This document shows, piece by piece, positions 58,955 to 64,000 of a DNA stretch of 64,000 bases (position 1 is the first letter of the stretch; every line of letters begins with the position of its first letter). The notes beneath the pieces were generated by a model. It searched no databases. It was given only the letters and a program-made list of their open reading frames with translations, and was not told the DNA's origin. The DNA lies in NCBI RefSeq assembly GCF_037325665.1, contig NC_090261.1:14012451-14076450 (forward strand), in the 5' to 3' direction. The DNA is from Littorina saxatilis. Lineage: Eukaryota > Mollusca > Gastropoda > Littorinimorpha > Littorinidae. A program made the translations under genes and the position numbers.

Positions 58955-61900
58955 CCTGGATGTTTATTTCAACATGAACATGCACTTATTCTTGTTTTTT
59001 TCTGTCTTCAGATTGATGTTCTTAGAGTTTGATTTGGCAGGCTCGAGAGAGTCGGCAGCACTCTGGTAGACCAAGAGGATGTGAGCGCGGCCGTCCAAGT
59101 ACTGGTGTCACATCGGAAGACGTCTCATCACCATCTGCATGGAACAACGTGAACATGCACTAATTCTTGTTTTCTTCTGTCGTCAGATTGATGTTCTTAG
59201 AGTTTGATTTAGCAGGCTCGAGACAATCAGCAGCACTCTGGTAGACCAAGAGGATGTCAGCGCGGCCGTCCAAGTACAGGTGTCACATCGAAAGACGTCT
59301 CATCATCATCTGCATGAAACATTGGCAGCTCGTCCAGGACCTCATTCCAAATGAAAAGTACCCCTTTTTTCTTTATTTTTAGTTAGTTTGGTAGTTTAGA
59401 ACCTGGATCGAGAAGGGGCCTGGTTGTTTATTTCAACGTGAACATGCACTAATTCTTGTTTTTTTCTGTCTTCAGATTGATGTTCTTAGAGTTTGATATA
59501 GCAGGCTCGAGACAGTCAGCAGCACTTTGGTAGACCAAGAGGATGTCAGCGCGGCCGTCCAAGTACTGGTGTCAGCCCGGAAGACGTCTCATCATCATCT
59601 GCAAGGAACATTGGCAGCTCGTACAGGACTTCATTCTAAATGGAAAGTACCCCTTTTTTCTTTATTTTTAGTTAGTTTGGTAGTTTAGAACCTGGTCCGA
59701 GAATGGGCCTGGATGTTTATTTCAACATGAACATGCCCTTATTCTTGTTTTTTTCTGTGTTCAGATTGATGTTCTAACTTCTTGGAGTTTGATTTGGCAG
59801 GCTCGAGAGAGTCGGCAGCACTCTGGTAGACCAAGAGGATGTGAGAGCGGCCGTCCAAGTACTGGTGTCACATCGTGAGACATCTCATCATCATCTGCCT
59901 GGAACATTGGGAAACACTCTGGTAGACCAAGAGGATGTGAGCGCGGCCGTCCAAGTACAGGTGTCACATCGGAAGACGTCTCATCATCATCTACATGGAA
60001 AATTGGCAGCTCGTCCAGGACTTCATCCTGAAATGGAAAGTACCCCTTTTTTACTTTATTTTTAGTTAGTTTGGTAGTTTAGAACCTGGGCCGAGAAGGA
60101 GCCTGGATGTTTATTTCAACGTGAACATGCACTAATTCTTGTTTTCTTCTGTCTTCAGATTGATGTTCTTAGAGTGGATTTAGCAGGCTCGAGACAGTCA
60201 GCAGCACTCTGGTAGACCAAGAGGATGTGAGCGCGGCCGTCCAAGTACAGGTGTCACATCGGAAGACGTCTCATCATCATCTACATGGAAAATTGGCAGC
60301 TCGTCCATGACTTCATCCGGAAATGGAAAGTACCTCTTTTTTTACTTTATTTTTAGTTATTTTGGTAGTTTAGAACCTGGGCCGAGAAGGAGCCTGGATG
60401 TTTATTTCAACGTGAACATGCACTAATTCTTGTTTTCTTCTGTCTTCAGATTGATGTTCTTAGAGTTGATTTAGCAGGCTCGAGACAGTCAGCAGCACTC
60501 TGGTAGACCAAGAGGATGTGAGAGCGGCCGTCCAGGTACAGGTGTCACATCGGAAGACGTCTCATCATCATCTACATGGAAAATTGGCAGCTCGTCCATG
60601 ACTTCATGCTGAAATGGAAAGTACCCCTTTTTTACTTTTTTTCCGTTAGTTTGGTAGTTTAGAACCTGGTCCGAGAAGGGGCCTGGTTGTTTATTTCTAC
60701 GTGAACATGCACTAATTCTTGTTTTCTTCTGTCTTCAGATTGATGTTCTTAGAGTTGATTTAGCAGGCTCGAGACTGTCAGCAGCACTCTGGTAGACCAA
60801 GAGGATGTCAGCGCGGCCGTCCAAGTACAGGTGTCACATCGGAAGACGTCTCATCATCATCTACATGGAAAATTGGCAGCTCGTCCATGACTTCATGCTG
60901 AAATGGAAGTACCCCTTTTTTACTTTATTTTTAGTTAGTTTGGTAGTTTAGAACCTGGGCCGAGAAGGAGCCTGGATGTTTATTTCAACGTGAACATGCA
61001 CTAATTCTTGTTTTCTTCTGTCTTCAGATTGATGTTCTTAGAGTTGATTTAGCAGGCTCGAGACAGTCAGCAGCACTCTGGTAGACCAAGAGGATGTGAG
61101 CGCGGCCGTCCAAGTACTGGTGTCAGCCCGGAAGACGTCTCATCATCATCTGCATGGAACATTGGCAGCTCGTACAGGACTTCATTCTAAATGGAAAGTA
61201 CCCCTTTTTTCTTTATTTTTAGTTAGTTTGGTAGTTTAGAACCTGGTCCGAGAATGGGCCTGGATGTTTATTTCAACATGAACATGCCCTTATTCTTGTT
61301 TTTTTCTGTGTTCAGATTGATGTTCTAACTTCTTAGAGTTTGATTTGGCAGGCTCGAGAGAGTCGGCAGCACTCTGGTAGACCAAGAGGATGTGAGAGCG
61401 GCCGTCAAAGTACTGGTGTCAGACATCTCATCATCATCTGCCTGGAACATTGGAAAACACTCTGGTAGACCAAGAGGATGTGAGCGCGGCCGTCCAAGTA
61501 CAGGTGTCACATCGGAAGACGTCTCATCATCATCTACATGGAAAATTGGCAGCTCGTCCATGACTTCATCCTGAAATGGAAAGTACCCCTTTTTTACTTT
61601 ATTTTTAGTTAGTTTGGTAGTTTAGAATCTGGGCCGAGAAGGAGCCTGGATGTTTATTTCAACGTGAACATGTACTAATTCTTGTTTTCTTCTGTCTTCA
61701 GATTGATGTTCTTAGAGTTGATTTAGCAGGCTCGAGACAGTCAGCAGCACTCTGGTAGACCAAGAGGATGTCAGCGCGGCCGTCCAAGTACAGGTGTCAC
61801 ATCGGAAGACGTCTCATCATCATCTACATGGAAAATTGGCAGCTCGTCCATGACTTCATGCTGAAATGGAAAGTACCCCTTTTTTACTTTATTTTTAGTT

Positions 61901-64000
61901 AGTTTGGTAGTTTAGAACCTGGGCCGAGAAGGAGCCTGGATGTTTATTTCAACGTGAACATGCACTAATTCTTGTTTTCTTCTGTCTTCAGATTGATGTT
62001 CTTAGAGTTGATTTAGCAGGCTCGAGACAGTCAGCAGCACTCTGGTAGACCAAGAGGATGTCAGCGCGGCCGTCCAAGTACTGGTGTCACATCGGAAGAC
62101 GTCTCATCATCATCTACATGGAAAATTGGCAGCTCGTCCATGACTTCATCCTGAAATGGAAAGTACCCCTTTTTTCTTTATTTTTAGTTAGTTTGGTAGT
62201 TTAGAACCGGGTCCGAGAATGGGCCTGGATGTTTGATTCAACATGAACTTGCCCTTATTCTTGTTTTTTTCTGTGTTCAGATTGATGTTCTAACTTCTTA
62301 GAGTTTGATTTGGCAGGCTCGAGAGAGTCGGCAGCACTCTGGTAGACCAAGAGGATGTGAGAGCGGCCGTCCAAGTACTCGTGTCACATCGTGAGACATC
62401 TCATCATCATCTGCCTGGAACATTGGGAAACACTCTGGTAGACCAAGAGGATGTGAGCGCGGCCGTCCAAGTACAGGTGTCACATCGGAAGACGTCTCAT
62501 CATCATCTACATGGAAAATTGGCAGCTCGTCCAGGACTTCATCCTGAAATGGAAAGTACCCCTTTTTTACTTTATTTTTAGTTAGTTTGGTAGTTTAGAA
62601 CCTGGGCCGAGAAGGAGCCTGGATGTTTATTTCAACGTGAACATGCACTAATTCTTGTTTTCTTCTGTCTTCAGATTGATGTTCTTAGAGTGGATTTAGC
62701 AGGCTCGAGACAGTCAGCAGCACTCTGGTAGACCAAGAGGATGTGAGCGCGGCCGTCCAAGTACAGGTGTCACATCGAAAGACGTCTCATCATCATCTAC
62801 ATGGAAAATTGGCAGCTCGTCCATGACTTCATCCGGAAATGGAAAGTACCTCTTTTTTTACTTTATTTTTAGTTAGTTTGGTAGTTTAGAACCTGGGCCG
62901 AGAAGGAGCCTGGATGTTTATTTCAACGTGAACATGCACTAATTCTTGTTTTCTTCTGTCTTCAGATTGATGTTCTTAGAGTTGATTTAGCAGGCTCGAG
63001 ACAGTCAGCAGCACTCTGGTAGACCAAGAGGATGTGAGAGCGGCCGTCCAGGTACAGGTGTCACATCGGAAGACGTCTCATCATCATCTACATGGAAAAT
63101 TGGCAGCTCGTCCATGACTTCATGCTGAAATGGAAAGTACCCCTTTTTTACTTTTTTTTCGTTAGTTTGGTAGTTTAGAACCTGGTCCGAGAAGGGGCCT
63201 GGTTGTTTATTTCTACGTGAACATGCACTAATTCTTGTTTTCTTCTGTCTTCAGATTGATGTTCTTAGAGTTGATTTAGCAGGCTCGAGACTGTCAGCAG
63301 CACTCTGGTAGACCAAGAGGATGTCAGCGCGGCCGTCCAAGTACAGGTGTCACATCGGAAGACGTCTCATCATCATCTACATGGAAAATTGGCAGCTCGT
63401 CCATGACTTCATGCTGAAATGGAAGTACCCCTTTTTTACTTTATTTTTAGTTAGTTTGGTAGTTTAGAACCTGGGCCGAGAAGGAGCCTGGATGTTTATT
63501 TCAACGTGAACATGCACTAATTCTTGTTTTCTTCTGTCTTCAGATTGATGTTCTTAGAGTTGATTTAGCAGGCTCGAGACAGTCAGCAGCACTCTGGTAG
63601 ACCAAGAGGATGTGAGCGCGGCCGTCCAAGTACTGGTGTCAGCCCGGAAGACGTCTCATCATCATCTGCATGGAACATTGGCAGCTCGTACAGGACTTCA
63701 TTCTAAATGGAAAGTACCCCTTTTTTCTTTATTTTTAGTTAGTTTGGTAGTTTAGAACCTGGTCCGAGAATGGGCCTGGATGTTTATTTCAACATGAACA
63801 TGCCCTTATTCTTGTTTTTTTCTGTGTTCAGATTGATGTTCTAACTTCTTAGAGTTTGATTTGGCAGGCTCGAGAGAGTCGGCAGCACTCTGGTAGACCA
63901 AGAGGATGTGAGAGCGGCCGTCCAAGTACTGGTGTCAGACATCTCATCATCATCTGCCTGGAACATTGGGAAACACTCTGGTAGACCAAGAGGATGTGAG
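58955..64000 (-). repeat. Exon-like satellite: ~17 monomers of ~290 bp in a 2516-bp higher-order repeat
   Basis: Monomers anchored at CAGATTGATGTTCT occur at about 59011, 59187, 59475, 59764, 60159, 60450, 60739, 61028, 61315, 61701, 61991, 62280, 62674, 62966, 63255, 63544 and 63831. Spacing is about 289 bp, longer (about 386-395 bp) where an inner ~95-bp block is duplicated, and 176 bp for the first. Diagnostic variants repeat at exactly 2516 bp (59764 to 62280; GGTTGTTTATTTCTAC about 60683 to 63199). On the minus strand most monomers have an acceptor (TTTCCATTTCAG), a frame with DELPIF, VDDDETSSDVTPVLG and RPRSHPLGLPEC, a stop and AATAAA. The array continues past the right edge. Confidence 0.93.
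59764..62279. repeat. Higher-order repeat unit, copy 1 (2516 bp, 8 monomers)
   Basis: Monomers from 59764 to 62279 repeat in the same order from 62280 to the window end, down to minor length differences such as GGAAATGGAAAGTACCTC and TGGAAGTACCCC variants. Confidence 0.9.

Overview
The window is animal genomic DNA. Three intron-rich host genes with canonical GT/AG introns sit in a very large mass of transposons, SINEs, TIR elements, minisatellites and microsatellites. The protein sequences are lophotrochozoan-like. The repeat content (tRNA-headed SINEs, a DIRS retrotransposon, TIR elements with long A/T runs, long CA/GA arrays) suggests a mollusc, most likely a marine gastropod. That assignment is an inference from repeat style and not a proof.

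Layout. (1) 171-16500, minus strand: the 5' half of the CYFIP (Sra-1/PIR121) gene, 15 coding exons encoding about 691 residues, running off the left edge. Its introns carry SINEs, TIR elements and a 59-bp minisatellite. (2) 17096-22664, plus strand: a complete nine-exon CLHC1 gene (clathrin heavy chain linker domain protein, 633 aa), divergent from CYFIP across a promoter region of less than 1 kb. (3) 23586-30037: a DIRS-type tyrosine-recombinase retrotransposon on the minus strand that looks whole, with inverted terminal repeats, an internal complementary region, and gag-like, RT/RNase H and recombinase frames. (4) 30038-31159: unique sequence ending in a 200-N assembly gap. (5) 32926-40282, minus strand: a four-exon gene for a 295-aa, membrane-anchored, stand-alone methyltransferase matching the C-terminal domain of the ovothiol synthase OvoA. 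Its introns hold nested elements. (6) 41-59 kb: no convincing host gene; five-member CA-tailed element family, SINEs, TIR elements, an 82-bp palindromic repeat cluster and long CT/GA arrays. (7) about 58960-64000: a tandem array of about 17 exon-like monomers of about 290 bp, arranged in a 2516-bp higher-order repeat and still running at the right edge.

The genes do not form a pathway. CYFIP belongs to the WAVE actin-nucleation complex, CLHC1 is a poorly characterised clathrin-linker protein, and the methyltransferase is likely linked to thiol-histidine chemistry. The most noteworthy items are the stand-alone OvoA-C-like methyltransferase, the exon-like satellite with its higher-order repeat, the complete DIRS architecture, the CA-tailed family with a 3' hairpin (possibly Helentron-related), and a truncated tandem copy of a CYFIP exon.
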